Part shown: positions 9,325-18,664 of the stretch, piece after piece
Numbering within the stretch: position 1 is the first letter of the stretch
How the letters are laid out: the number at the start of each line of letters is the position of its first letter
Assembly (NCBI GenBank): GCA_965248545.1
Contig: OZ252110.1
Coordinates: 3,100,001-3,164,000 of the forward strand
Direction: 5' to 3'
Length of the DNA: 64,000 nt
Source of the DNA: Alteromonas_E sp965248545
GTDB taxonomy: Bacteria; Pseudomonadota; Gammaproteobacteria; Enterobacterales; Alteromonadaceae
Made by a program: the position numbers and the translations under genes
The notes under the pieces: model-generated
The model's input: the letters and a program-made list of their open reading frames with translations, nothing else
The model's database searches: none
Told to the model about the DNA's origin: nothing

Positions 9325-9941
9325 AGGACTTCGCCTTGTGCGTTTTGCGCCAACAGAACACGCTGAATGTCATTGGCCAATTCGGCAATCAGGTCACGCA
9401 TTTCACCGACGGCATAAGCGTAACCGTCAGCACTTAGAGAGGATTGAAAGTGAAAGCGGTGAAGGGTGTTTGTCAAATCTTCAGATGCCCTGTTATACCA
9501 ATAGCCAGTCAAGATCAGATCACCGCTTTCAGTTGGTAAAAAGTGTTCAATGTGCACTTCAACTGAGGCGAGTTGTGCGCTCATCTTATGTGAAACTGCT
9601 CCAGTATAAACGGCGCTATAATTGCCGTTTTGGGTGATTTTACGCGCCAATGTCGCGCCAATATCCTCTGCTAATGGCTGCGCCCACACATGTTTAGAGG
9701 CCATCGCAAGGGTCCCATCTAAACGCTGCATTACCAAGCTTCGTCCTTGTAAATAATCGGGCAGTACTATTCGTTTGATTTCTACAATTGGTGCTTGGTT
9801 TGCAGCACTGAGATCGTGTTGGGACGCAGTATTCAACACATAGTGGCTGAGCGTAACCGGTGCTGAGGAGCAAGCGCCGAGAATCACGGCGCAGACAATA
9901 GTGAAGCTACTGAGGAAAACGCGGCACTTAGTTCTAATCAT
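9321..9941 (-). CDS. pqiC: PqiC-type outer-membrane lipoprotein
   Basis: A lipoprotein of about 206 residues in the PqiC/YmbA (ABC-type transport auxiliary) family. I place the start at ATG 9941, giving MIRTKCRVFL and a signal peptide with lipobox ILGAC; a longer frame to 10013 would bury the signal. The body contains the family pattern SHYVLNT...VEIKRIVLPDYLQGRSLVMQ and the mid-chain ...HVWAQPLAEDIGATLARKI. PqiC forms a ring at the outer membrane that docks with the PqiB needle for lipid movement across the envelope. The start overlaps the end of pqiB by 8 bases (ATGATTAG), so the two are coupled. Confidence 0.88.
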   Translation of the reverse strand: MIRTKCRVFLSSFTIVCAVILGACSSAPVTLSHYVLNTASQHDLSAANQAPIVEIKRIVLPDYLQGRSLVMQRLDGTLAMASKHVWAQPLAEDIGATLARKITQNGNYSAVYTGAVSHKMSAQLASVEVHIEHFLPTESGDLILTGYWYNRASEDLTNTLHRFHFQSSLSADGYAYAVGEMRDLIAELANDIQRVLLAQNAQGEVL

Positions 9942-11592
9942 CGTTGGCCTTTCTTTTCGGTTGTAGGTCTTCGCTCGAGGCATCACCGAAGACCAAACTA
10001 TTAGGTTGCTCATTTAGTTTTAGCAGCAAAGGTTGAAATTCACGCAAGGTATGCTGCAAGTTGCGCAAACTTGCATTGATATTGTCATATGAGTCTGAAC
10101 CGTCAGCATAGTCGGCTAACAATTGGGTTAGCTGTCCACTAATCGTCGCAACTTGTTGATTGATGGCAACAACGTCTAGAGCCGCTATTTTGGCGTTAAA
10201 ATTATCACTGGTGGTTGCGACTGAGTCGGCAGTGGCAGACATATCGGCAATCACTTGTTGGATATCAGCGACGACGTTCTCCAGCGGAACATCATTTAGC
10301 TTGTTCAATAGAGCATCGACTTTCTGTGTTATTTGGGTGAACTCATCAGATGCCGTTGGAATAAAGTCATATCCCAGCAGTGACGCGCGTTCAATGGGTA
10401 AAGGGTCTTCAACATGCTGTAAGTCAACGTATAACGCACCGGTAAGTACGTTACCCATACGCAACGTCGCGCGCAGGTCTCGTTCTACCCAATGATTGAT
10501 TTGTCTGCGTACAAAGGCCAAGCCTTGCTGGTTATCAGGCTGACGAACTTTACCGGGATAAATGTTTATTAATACCGGTATATCGTAATCCTCTTCCAAG
10601 ATAGTGCCGGGAATTGGAGTTTGCATGTTGATGGCGAGGACTTCACCAATTTCTATGCCTCGATACTCAACGGGCGCACCGACTTCCAGACCTCGAACAG
10701 TCTCATCAATTAACAGAATGTATTCGGCGGCCAGTTTGAAACGTTCGTCGGAAGCAGACTCAAAGGAAGGATAGATATCAAAATAAGCGCGCTTGGTTAT
10801 TTGTTCTCCGGCCGCAAAGCCTGGCGGTATGCCAAATGTAACGCCATTGGTTAACAGTGTTTCTAGGCTACCCGCTTCTACACTGACACCAGTCGATGAC
10901 AAGTCAAATTTAACGCCACTGACGTTCCAAAAGCGTGTGTTTTCAGTGATTAACTTGTGATAAGGCGCTTCAATAAAAGCGTTGTAATACACCACGCGCT
11001 CTTCAATATTGAAGTAGATGTCTTCAAATTCGCCAACTTGGAAACCCTTGTAGATAATTGGATCGCCTTCCTTGAAGGCGAACTCATCAGCACTGTTGAG
11101 GGTGACATGCAACCCAGGCGTACCAGGAGGCGTTACAGGAGGGCGTTCAAGACCAATAAATTCAGCACGAGATTGACCATTATCGGCTGGCTCCATCGCA
11201 ATATAGCTGCCCGATAACAAGGTGTTTAAACCCGAGATACCACTAAATGATATGCGGGGTGACACGACCCAGAATTCGGTATCGGTAGTGAGTAAATCAG
11301 CGACTTCCTTATTCATTCGAGCGGTGATTATAACGCCGTCCAAATCGGGTTTTAAATCAATACGCTTTACCACGCCTACGTCCAGATCTCGGGCTTTGAT
11401 AGGGGTTTTGTTGACTTCAATGCCGGTCGCTGAATCAAACTCGATCGTGATCAAAGGCCCTTGATTCATCCATTGCTGAACGAACATCCATACACCTATG
11501 AGCAGCGCTAAAATTGGGATAAACCAGACTTTAGACAGTTTGGCCGCCGGCTGAATAGACGCGGATTGAGCTAGTTTGGAGTCATTCATCAT
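9934..11592 (-). CDS. pqiB: PqiB, MCE-domain intermembrane lipid transport protein
   Basis: A 552-residue protein with one N-terminal membrane helix (residues 23-42) followed by three MCE domains, each opening with a recognisable 'GxxV..TPIKARDLDVGVV' (about 58), 'EGDPIIYKGFQVGEF' (about 174) and 'VGAPVEYRGIEIGEV' (about 300) element. A C-terminal helical region (about 420-535) would form the needle. Length matches E. coli PqiB (546). It assembles as a hexamer that spans the periplasm between PqiA and PqiC. The gene overlaps pqiA by 11 bases at its start and pqiC by 8 at its end, a compact operon. Confidence 0.95.
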   Translation of the reverse strand: MMNDSKLAQSASIQPAAKLSKVWFIPILALLIGVWMFVQQWMNQGPLITIEFDSATGIEVNKTPIKARDLDVGVVKRIDLKPDLDGVIITARMNKEVADLLTTDTEFWVVSPRISFSGISGLNTLLSGSYIAMEPADNGQSRAEFIGLERPPVTPPGTPGLHVTLNSADEFAFKEGDPIIYKGFQVGEFEDIYFNIEERVVYYNAFIEAPYHKLITENTRFWNVSGVKFDLSSTGVSVEAGSLETLLTNGVTFGIPPGFAAGEQITKRAYFDIYPSFESASDERFKLAAEYILLIDETVRGLEVGAPVEYRGIEIGEVLAINMQTPIPGTILEEDYDIPVLINIYPGKVRQPDNQQGLAFVRRQINHWVERDLRATLRMGNVLTGALYVDLQHVEDPLPIERASLLGYDFIPTASDEFTQITQKVDALLNKLNDVPLENVVADIQQVIADMSATADSVATTSDNFNAKIAALDVVAINQQVATISGQLTQLLADYADGSDSYDNINASLRNLQHTLREFQPLLLKLNEQPNSLVFGDASSEDLQPKRKANDD

Positions 11593-12742
11593 TGTTGTCG
11601 TTGTACCAAATTAATCGACTATCGAAAGTCATCGCTGCAATCATGGTAACAAAGACGACCGCGCAAAATGCAATCACTGCCGGACCGGGATAAATCGACA
11701 TAGTGTTACCCAACTGAATTAATGCTACCAAAATTGCTACGACAAACACATCTATCATTGACCAGCGGCCGATCAATTCAGTGATGCGGTAGCTCAGCGC
11801 GCGTGTTCGTTGATGTGTTATGTACTGTTGTTGCACACTGAAGTTCAACCAAGCAAGGGCGAGTAACTTACCAACAGGTACTAGAACACTGGCGATAAAA
11901 ATAATACTGGCGACAGGGTAAGAACCATCTTCCCATAGCGTCCTAACACCTCCAATGATTGTACTGGGTTCGTCATTTCCCAATAAATTGGTATGCATAA
12001 TCGGTAGTACATTTGCTGGTATGTAGAGCAGAACAGCCGTAAACAAGAGCGCCCATGTGCGCTGAATGCTATAGCTTACCTGGGATGCGTCTAGTGGGAT
12101 GTCGTGGCCTGCGAAGTATTCAGACAACCACTGGCGTGTGTCCATGCGTTCGTAGTAGAGCAAGCTGCAAGCGGTGCATAACGTGAAGCCAATATAAGCG
12201 TAGAAGGACATACCAAACTGCACTTCCGCAAGTGAGGTTATTTTGATCAATGACACCAAAGTTCCGACCAAAAATATTTCCGCCATACTCCATGGAATAA
12301 GGCGTTCCACCCAGACACTTACTCTATAAACGAATTGACTGGGAGCGGAGAACTGACGCATGTGATTGATGATAACAATCCCCATTAGCACGAGCCCTGG
12401 TAATACCAAAGTGGCCAGGGCAGTAATCACTGCCAGTGATGTATATTGGTTGCGAGATAGCGTGATCAGCCCGTCAATCAGGGCCATTGCGTTTTGCTGA
12501 CCACTGGCGCGAAAAGATAAAAACTCGAAGGGCAAACTCAGTAATAAAAACATTAAGCCCGCGAGTGCAAATGCATATGCGTTAACGATATGGTTGCGTC
12601 TATGTGCCAGTAACTGATTACCGCATCGAGGGCATAGTGCTCGCTCTCGGTGCCGTAACTGAGGTACCGTTACCTGGAGATCGCAATGTTCACAAACAAT
12701 AGTCTGTTGCTGAGGGGGAGACGTTGAAACGGCGTTAGTCAT
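11582..12742 (-). CDS. pqiA: PqiA, inner-membrane partner of PqiB
   Basis: A 386-residue polytopic membrane protein with an N-terminal zinc-ribbon (CEHC at about 18-21 and CPRC at about 38-41) and eight or so membrane helices in two related blocks of four. Both blocks carry the 'P.N.LPI' type loop of the PqiA family (visible as YIPANVLPIMHTNLLG in the second). It is slightly shorter than E. coli PqiA (417), and I see only the first four-cysteine cluster; the second one of E. coli PqiA is absent. It is the first gene of pqiABC followed by the cyclase. In E. coli the operon responds to oxidative and envelope stress; here regulation is not visible. Confidence 0.93.
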   Translation of the reverse strand: MTNAVSTSPPQQQTIVCEHCDLQVTVPQLRHRERALCPRCGNQLLAHRRNHIVNAYAFALAGLMFLLLSLPFEFLSFRASGQQNAMALIDGLITLSRNQYTSLAVITALATLVLPGLVLMGIVIINHMRQFSAPSQFVYRVSVWVERLIPWSMAEIFLVGTLVSLIKITSLAEVQFGMSFYAYIGFTLCTACSLLYYERMDTRQWLSEYFAGHDIPLDASQVSYSIQRTWALLFTAVLLYIPANVLPIMHTNLLGNDEPSTIIGGVRTLWEDGSYPVASIIFIASVLVPVGKLLALAWLNFSVQQQYITHQRTRALSYRITELIGRWSMIDVFVVAILVALIQLGNTMSIYPGPAVIAFCAVVFVTMIAAMTFDSRLIWYNDNNDE

Positions 12743-12838
12743 ATAACAGAGCTTAGAGCAAAATGCGTCTTCACTCCAATACTTGATTGTTCCTTATGTA
12801 TTATCTACGTTCTGCGCACCACGAGCCCTGCTCAATTA

Positions 12839-13996
12839 TTAAAAGAATTCGATGTCATTATTAGAGACCGGAGCCGACTCTTTTTGTTGGTTAATCGCTT
12901 CCTTCTTAATTTCTTCCATATCGCCAAGCAGCTCTTCTAAGCTGGTTTGCAGATCATACAAAAGGTTGTCAGCTTCACCGAGTTTACCAACGCCTTTTTC
13001 AACTATTTCACTGAAAAACGTTTCTTGCTGCTCCGTCATTTCCAACTCGTGATAACTCGACGATATATCGGTTAACATGTCGGACATAACCTCCGAAATC
13101 ACCCGGTTGTGGTCGAAGATAGCTTGCTTTATCGTGCTCACGTTTTGTGCCAGCCGATCGGCAGCATTCACAATCCCCGCTTGCAGCTGTAAATCGAGGA
13201 TCTTTGACTCCATGCCTTCGACTAAAGCCGCAGTAAAATCCCTGGCTTGTCCAGCAGCCTCGGGATCACTAGGCATATTTTTGATAATGAATGACACGTG
13301 TTTGTCATTCACAATCATACGGTTTTGAAATTCATAGAGACGACTTTTGGGGGCAAGCAGTTCGAATACATTCTTTTCAATTGGACTGACGTCTAAAAGG
13401 TCATGATCCCAATACTGTAGGGTTGGGAGCTTGGTCATCAAGCAAGCTTTTAATTGGAAGTAATCCATGGCTTCAAAAAACAGGCTGGCGACTTGCTCCA
13501 CATTTGAACATTCATTCAATAATTTGAAGAAGTTCATCACATAGCCATATTGACTCGCCTGCTGCATTGAAGTTGTGACCAGTGAGCGCAATTGAGATTC
13601 GCTCTCACGCAATGTTTCGCGTTCGGTGACATATTGCACCGTTCTCTCCATGCGTGCCGATAATTCCTCTACATCAAATGGCTTGCTGATGTATTCATCC
13701 GCACCGTTGTGGAACGCGTCCAACCTTGAGTCCAGATTGCCGTCACCAGAAATAATAAATACCGCAAAAGGAGGGTTTTTATCGTTTGCAGCCAACTCTT
13801 TATAGAGTGGGGCGCCGTTGCTGCCAGCAAGGCTTTTATCGAGGAGCAGAACTTTGGGGGATATTCCCGGAAGCAAGCTGGTTGCCTGTTTGGCAGAATG
13901 CGCCACGTGGCACGTATATTTTTCAGATAATTGGTCTACGAGTGTGTCGCAATGTAGCATATCGTTGTCGACAACTAATACTTCTGGTTTTTCCAT
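12839..13996 (-). CDS. Response regulator with a receiver and a large uncharacterised C-terminal region
   Basis: A 385-residue soluble protein. Residues 3-120 are a receiver: acidic pocket VVDND at 8-12, phospho-acceptor Asp53 in LLLDKSLAG, and Lys105 in ISKPFD. After a short coiled-coil linker (about 118-145) comes a region of about 230 residues that is neither a DNA-binding nor a GGDEF/EAL/HD domain. It may contain a small GAF-like sensor (about 160-270), then a long amphipathic helix bundle (285-370). No kinase gene is adjacent. The output is therefore probably protein-protein. The C-terminus is acidic and glutamine-rich and ends NNDIEFF. Confidence 0.8.
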   Translation of the reverse strand: MEKPEVLVVDNDMLHCDTLVDQLSEKYTCHVAHSAKQATSLLPGISPKVLLLDKSLAGSNGAPLYKELAANDKNPPFAVFIISGDGNLDSRLDAFHNGADEYISKPFDVEELSARMERTVQYVTERETLRESESQLRSLVTTSMQQASQYGYVMNFFKLLNECSNVEQVASLFFEAMDYFQLKACLMTKLPTLQYWDHDLLDVSPIEKNVFELLAPKSRLYEFQNRMIVNDKHVSFIIKNMPSDPEAAGQARDFTAALVEGMESKILDLQLQAGIVNAADRLAQNVSTIKQAIFDHNRVISEVMSDMLTDISSSYHELEMTEQQETFFSEIVEKGVGKLGEADNLLYDLQTSLEELLGDMEEIKKEAINQQKESAPVSNNDIEFF

Positions 13997-14111
13997 ACGT
14001 GGTTCCCTTTATCAACGTCCTAGTCGTAATAGTTACGATATGCGGATTCAGCTTATTTGCAATACTATTTTCATGGTTTGTAACAGTTTAGTCGTGATTG
14101 GTCGTTTGTAC

Positions 14112-14150
14112 ATAAAAAAACCTAGCGTCCAAAAGAGGAGGCTAGGTTTC
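14112..14150 (-). terminator. Intrinsic terminator of asnS
   Basis: On the minus strand the arms AAACCTAGC and GCTAGGTTT, with an inner GGA/TCC extension, form a stem closed by a run of seven T. It lies just after the asnS stop codon and points in its direction. Confidence 0.88.
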
Positions 14151-14171
14151 TACACAATGTATAATAGGGGG

Positions 14172-15569
14172 TTAGTATTCGGCGTTACCTGGAGTGCGTG
14201 GGAACGGAATTACATCGCGTACATTTTGCATACCGGTTACGTAAGCGACTAAGCGTTCGAATCCGAGTCCAAAGCCACTATGAGGAACCGAGCCATAGCG
14301 GCGTAAGTCGCGGTACCAGCCGTAGTCTTCCTTGTCTAAGCCCATTTCATCTAAGCGGCGGTCAAATACATCGAGGCGCTCTTCGCGCTGCGAACCGCCG
14401 ATAATTTCACCGATACCCGGTGCCAATACATCCATCGCGGCAACTGTTTTGTTGTCATCGTTGATACGCATATAAAATGCTTTGATGTCTTTTGGATAGT
14501 TACGCATGATAATCGGCGCGCCAACATGTTCCTCGGCGAGATAACGTTCGTGCTCCGATGACAAATCTACTCCCCACTCAACAGGGAATTCGAAGTCTTT
14601 GCCACTGGCTTTTAATATCTCAATTGCGTCCGTGTAATCCATACGTACAAAGTCGCTGTCGATAACCTTTTCTAGACGAGAGATTGCCTCTTTGTTAATG
14701 CGTTGAGCAAAGAAAGCCATATCATCCGGACGCTCTTCTAGCACGGCTTTAAACACGTACTTAAGCAAATCCTCTGATAGTTTCGCAATGTCATCCAGAT
14801 CAGCAAATGCGACCTCGGGTTCAATCATCCAGAACTCGGCAAGGTGACGGCTGGTATTGCTGTTTTCAGCTCGGAACGTGGGTCCAAACGTGTATACCTT
14901 TGACATCGCACAGGCGTATGTTTCAACGTTTAACTGTCCAGATACCGTTAGATAGGTTTCCTTGCCGAAGAAATCTTGACTGTAATCCACAGCGCCCTTG
15001 TCATCACGAGGGATATTCATCATATCTAGCGTGCTGACGCGGAACATCTCACCGGCACCCTCGGTATCACTGGCGGTTAAAATCGGTGTACTGATCCAAA
15101 AATAGCCGTGTTCGTGAAAGAATCGATGAATCGCTTGTGACAAGCAGTTTCTGACGCGTGTCACAGCGCCGATTACGTTGGTGCGTGCGCGCAGGTGAGC
15201 GTGCTCCCGCAAAAACTCAATGCTATGGCGCTTCGCTGCCATCGGGTAGGTATCTGGATTCTCAACCCAGCCCAATACTTGGATCTCAGTTGCGTCAATT
15301 TCTACTGATTGTCCTTGTCCTTCTGATGCCTTTAATGTGCCGATAACTTGGAGCGCGCAGCCAGCAGTCAGCTTTTGGATGTCGCTGTAATTACTAAGAT
15401 TATTGAGTGCAATGACTTGTACAGGATCAAAACAGCTACCGTCGTGTAGCGCAATAAAAGACAGTCCCGCTTTTGAGTCACGGCGAGTCCGAACCCATCC
15501 TTTAACCGTGATGGATTCGCCAATCGCGAATTGACCCTTGAGCACGTCAACAATCGGGGCGTGCGACAT
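14172..15569 (-). CDS. asnS: Asparaginyl-tRNA synthetase
   Basis: A 465-residue class IIb aminoacyl-tRNA synthetase that charges tRNA-Asn in the cytoplasm. The N-terminal OB-fold anticodon-binding domain (SITVKGWVRTRRDSKAGLSF) is followed by the catalytic domain with motif 2 (FGPTFRAENSNTSRHLAEFW) and motif 3 (GFGLGFERLVAYVTG). It matches E. coli AsnS nearly along its whole length. I choose ATG 15569 (MSHAPIVD), which has GGAG nine bases upstream and aligns with the E. coli start; an in-frame codon five positions earlier is unlikely. A TATACT box at 15611-15616 on the minus strand is a possible -10 element. Confidence 0.98.
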   Translation of the reverse strand: MSHAPIVDVLKGQFAIGESITVKGWVRTRRDSKAGLSFIALHDGSCFDPVQVIALNNLSNYSDIQKLTAGCALQVIGTLKASEGQGQSVEIDATEIQVLGWVENPDTYPMAAKRHSIEFLREHAHLRARTNVIGAVTRVRNCLSQAIHRFFHEHGYFWISTPILTASDTEGAGEMFRVSTLDMMNIPRDDKGAVDYSQDFFGKETYLTVSGQLNVETYACAMSKVYTFGPTFRAENSNTSRHLAEFWMIEPEVAFADLDDIAKLSEDLLKYVFKAVLEERPDDMAFFAQRINKEAISRLEKVIDSDFVRMDYTDAIEILKASGKDFEFPVEWGVDLSSEHERYLAEEHVGAPIIMRNYPKDIKAFYMRINDDNKTVAAMDVLAPGIGEIIGGSQREERLDVFDRRLDEMGLDKEDYGWYRDLRRYGSVPHSGFGLGFERLVAYVTGMQNVRDVIPFPRTPGNAEY

Positions 15570-15718
15570 AAATATGTTCTCCAAATAACAAGGTAAAAAA
15601 AGAACCCCGTAGTATACTGATCCGCGACGCTTATACCAGCAAAGACTTTGGCTATTTTTGGGTTCCGTGGAACAATGAAAGAATTCAGGATTAGCGATGA
15701 ATGTGATGAGAGAGAAGC

Positions 15719-16135
15719 ATGGCTAAACCGGACAGCGGCAAGCTCACCGAAGAGGAGTATATAAAGCGCTCCGGCAGAGATAGGCGCGTCATTCCGCGCG
15801 CTGAGGATATGCTGTATCGAATCGCGATTGGTTTGAACGTTTTGGCTTGGATATTGTTGGTCGGGGCACTGGTGATGTTTCATTTTGCCCGACCAGAGTT
15901 AGTGATTGGCTTACACGATTATCTTGGCATTGAATCGAGAACAGAATGGTCTGAAACTCACGTAATCGGCTTGAATGCGCTGCTGCAAAGCTGCTTAGTA
16001 CTGACGTTAGTCAGTATGGTTCTAAATCAAAGACGCTCGAGACGACAGGCTGACCGGACGGGCATCAATCTGTTCATTCTTGTGGCCGTGGTCGTGATCA
16101 GCCTACTGACGTTGCAAATTACCGTAACACTTTAA
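15719..16135 (+). CDS. Small membrane protein of unknown function
   Basis: A 138-residue protein with a charged cytoplasmic head (residues 1-30, EEEYIKRSGRDRRVIPRAED) and three predicted membrane helices at about 33-57, 82-102 and 113-135, the second followed by a basic loop (NQRRSRRQADR). I do not recognise a named family, though similar small proteins occur in Alteromonadales. ATG 15719 is preceded by a GAGAGAAG stretch. It is divergent from asnS, and its stop lies one base from the stop of the converging bioA gene, so it is probably a single-gene transcript. Confidence 0.7.
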   Translation: MAKPDSGKLTEEEYIKRSGRDRRVIPRAEDMLYRIAIGLNVLAWILLVGALVMFHFARPELVIGLHDYLGIESRTEWSETHVIGLNALLQSCLVLTLVSMVLNQRRSRRQADRTGINLFILVAVVVISLLTLQITVTL

Positions 16136-16136
16136 G

Positions 16137-17414
16137 CTATTCGCCATACCGTGCGAGCGTTGTATAAATCGCCGTCGTTAGTTTTGTTAACTGCTCAGAC
16201 GATACAATGTAAGGTGGCATGATATACACTAGCTTGCCAAAGGGTCGAATCCAAACCCCTAACTCGACAAATGCTTTTTGCAGCTCCGCGACTGAAAGTG
16301 GTCGTCGGGTCTCAACCACGCCAATTGCGCCTAAAATTCTAACATCGTCGACAATCGGAAGTTCTGCACATTGCGGCAATTCTCGTTCTAATTGTGCTTC
16401 AATACTCGCAACTTGCACTTGCCAATGGTTTTCTTTGATCAATGACAGGCTTGCATTTGCCACTGCACAAGCCAGAGGGTTACCCATGTATGTTGGGCCA
16501 TGCATAAATACACCTGGCTCACCTTCACATATACCAATGGCAACCTCTTCTGTGCATATGGTCGCCGCGAGTGTCAGATAACCACCTGTCAGCGCCTTGC
16601 CCAAACACATGATATCAGGCGTTATCTTGGCGTGTTCAACGCCAAAGGTTTTGCCGGTGCGACCAAATCCAGTAGCGATCTCGTCAACGATTAATAAAAC
16701 GTTGTATTGGTCACACAGCTGGCGCATGCGATGCAAGTACTCCGGATGATAGATACGCATACCGCCGGCACCCTGTACAATCGGTTCGAGTATGACTGCC
16801 GCAAGTTCATGGTGATGACGTTCAAACAACTCAATCACTGGCAGCATTTCGTCTTCATTCCAGGTTGAACCGAAGCGCGTTTGTGGGGCAGGCGCAAAAA
16901 TCTGTTGCATCAACACTGACTGAAACAAACTGTGCATACCATTGATGGGATCGCAGGCAGACATGGCTGCGAAGGTATCACCGTGATAACCGTTTCTTGG
17001 GCTCATCAACCGACATTTTTGCGGCTGACCCTGAGCTGCCCAATATTGAATTGCCATTTTTATCGCAACCTCTACTGAAACCGAACCGGAGTCGGCTAAA
17101 AAGACGCGTGATAACCCCGATGGCAACATGTCCAAAAGGCTGCGACAGAGGTCGATAGCCGGTTGATGCGTTATCCCCCCAAACATTACGTGAGACATCT
17201 GGTCTAGCTGATTGCGCGCTGCTGCGTTTAACGCCGGGTGATTATAGCCATGCACAGCTGCCCACCAGGACGACATGCCGTCTACGAGTTGCCTGCCATC
17301 TTCTAGCACGAGTTCGGCGCCTTGCGCGGATGCAACTTTATAGCAGGGGAGAGGGTTCGTCGCTGACGTGTATGGATGCCAGATATGCTGTTGATCAAAT
17401 TCAATATCGTTCAA
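16137..17414 (-). CDS. bioA: Adenosylmethionine-8-amino-7-oxononanoate aminotransferase
   Basis: A 425-residue PLP enzyme that turns 7-keto-8-aminopelargonate into 7,8-diaminopelargonate using S-adenosylmethionine as amino donor. Features match E. coli BioA closely: IWHPYTS near residue 11, DGMSSWWAAVHGYNHP at 45-60, the cofactor Asp in LLIVDEIATGFGRTGK and the PLP lysine Lys273 in CLGKALTGGYL. The start appears to be TTG at 17414, which gives the usual N-terminus MNDIEFDQQHIWHPY. It is divergent from bioBFCD, with a BirA operator in the gap. Confidence 0.97.
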   Translation of the reverse strand: MNDIEFDQQHIWHPYTSATNPLPCYKVASAQGAELVLEDGRQLVDGMSSWWAAVHGYNHPALNAAARNQLDQMSHVMFGGITHQPAIDLCRSLLDMLPSGLSRVFLADSGSVSVEVAIKMAIQYWAAQGQPQKCRLMSPRNGYHGDTFAAMSACDPINGMHSLFQSVLMQQIFAPAPQTRFGSTWNEDEMLPVIELFERHHHELAAVILEPIVQGAGGMRIYHPEYLHRMRQLCDQYNVLLIVDEIATGFGRTGKTFGVEHAKITPDIMCLGKALTGGYLTLAATICTEEVAIGICEGEPGVFMHGPTYMGNPLACAVANASLSLIKENHWQVQVASIEAQLERELPQCAELPIVDDVRILGAIGVVETRRPLSVAELQKAFVELGVWIRPFGKLVYIMPPYIVSSEQLTKLTTAIYTTLARYGE

Positions 17415-17425
17415 AATATAACCGT

Positions 17426-17458
17426 TTGTAAACTTTGTTCAATGGTCAGAGTTGACAA
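17426..17458. promoter_or_regulatory. BirA operator between bioA and bioB
   Basis: An inverted repeat TTGTAAACT-N15-AGTTGACAA; the second half is the complement of TTGTCAACT, one mismatch from the first. This matches the known proteobacterial BirA site (TTGTAAAC, 14-16 bases, GTTTACAA). Biotin-loaded BirA bound here would silence both bioA and bioBFCD. Confidence 0.9.
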
Positions 17459-17479
17459 GTCAAGTGCGGCGCATAGACT
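17452..17479 (+). promoter_or_regulatory. bioB promoter overlapping the BirA operator
   Basis: A perfect -35 TTGACA (17452-17457), a 16-base spacer and a -10 TAGACT (17474-17479). The -35 lies inside the right half of the BirA site, so repressor binding would block polymerase directly. The bioB ATG follows 33 bases after the -10. Confidence 0.7.
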
Positions 17480-17512
17480 AAGCCAGTCATTTCGTTAAGT
17501 AAAGGTCTATAA

Positions 17513-18664
17513 ATGAGTGTATCTGCAACAATGAATTCTTCGTCAGCCAACGCATCTGAGCATGTTTTACAGGGGGCAGGAGGAGAGATTCGTCACAATT
17601 GGACTATTGCAGACGTCAATGCACTGTTTGAAATGCCGTTTAACGATCTATTGTTCAAAGCACAGACTATTCACCGACAGCATTTTGATCCAAACCAAGT
17701 ACAAGTCAGCACCTTGCTGTCGATCAAGACAGGCGCATGTCCCGAAGATTGCAAGTATTGTCCGCAAAGTGCGCGCTACGATACCGGTCTAGAAAAAGAG
17801 CGGTTGATGGAAATTGAAAAAGTTATTCAACGAGCAAGAGAAGCCAAAGCTACAGGCTCAACGAGATTTTGTATGGGAGCGGCATGGCGCAATCCAAAAG
17901 ATCGCGATATCCCCTATGTTGTCGACATGATTAAGGAAGTCAAAAAGCTTGGACTAGAGACCTGCATGACACTGGGTATGCTAACGCGTGAACAAGCTAT
18001 CGCATTGAAGCAGGCGGGGCTGGATTATTACAACCATAACCTTGATACGTCGCCAGAATATTATGGTGACATTATTACAACTCGAACCTATCAGGACCGT
18101 TTAGATACACTTCAACACGTGCGTGATGCTGGTATGAACGTGTGCTCGGGTGGGATTGTCGGGATGGGGGAAACTGCAGATGACCGTTCAGGTCTGCTCA
18201 TGCAACTGGCAAATTTACCGCAACAGCCTGAAAGCGTTCCAATCAACATGCTTGTCAAGGTCAAAGGTACACCGCTGGATAAAGTGGATGATTTAGAACC
18301 TTTTGAATTTGTTCGTACCATTGCCGTTGCGCGCATTATGATGCCGAAGTCGTACGTTCGTTTGTCGGCTGGACGAGAAGCCATGAATGAGCAAATGCAA
18401 GCGTTGTGCTTTATGGCGGGGGCTAATTCTATCTTTTACGGTTGCAAACTATTGACCACCTCTAACCCTGAAACGCACGAAGATGTATTGTTGTTTAAAA
18501 AACTCGGTATTAACTCCGAAAGAACACGAGAGTTTTCCGACGAAGCCCATGCTGCTGCGCTGCATGACGAAATAAACAGCCAGCAAACTGAAGATTTGTT
18601 TTACGATGCTAGCGCAACTGCGTCAGGTCCAGTAAAAAGCGTGGAGATGGTTGAATCTGAATAA
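17513..18664 (+). CDS. bioB: Biotin synthase
   Basis: A 383-residue radical-SAM enzyme that inserts sulfur into dethiobiotin, the last step of biotin synthesis. The [4Fe-4S] cysteines are C76, C80 and C83 in GACPEDCKYCPQS, followed by the conserved FCMGAAW, YYNHNLDTSPE and VCSGGIVGMGET elements; the sulfur-donor [2Fe-2S] Arg in VRLSAGRE is also present. The protein has about 28 extra N-terminal residues compared with E. coli BioB; the ATG at 17513 has an AAAGG site upstream, so the extension may be real. The stop overlaps the bioF start (TAATG). Confidence 0.98.
   Translation: MSVSATMNSSSANASEHVLQGAGGEIRHNWTIADVNALFEMPFNDLLFKAQTIHRQHFDPNQVQVSTLLSIKTGACPEDCKYCPQSARYDTGLEKERLMEIEKVIQRAREAKATGSTRFCMGAAWRNPKDRDIPYVVDMIKEVKKLGLETCMTLGMLTREQAIALKQAGLDYYNHNLDTSPEYYGDIITTRTYQDRLDTLQHVRDAGMNVCSGGIVGMGETADDRSGLLMQLANLPQQPESVPINMLVKVKGTPLDKVDDLEPFEFVRTIAVARIMMPKSYVRLSAGREAMNEQMQALCFMAGANSIFYGCKLLTTSNPETHEDVLLFKKLGINSERTREFSDEAHAAALHDEINSQQTEDLFYDASATASGPVKSVEMVESE

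Noticed and set aside
9942..10013. Longer N-terminus for PqiC
   Set aside because: It would place 24 charged residues before the lipoprotein signal peptide; ATG 9941 overlaps the pqiB end in the normal coupled way.
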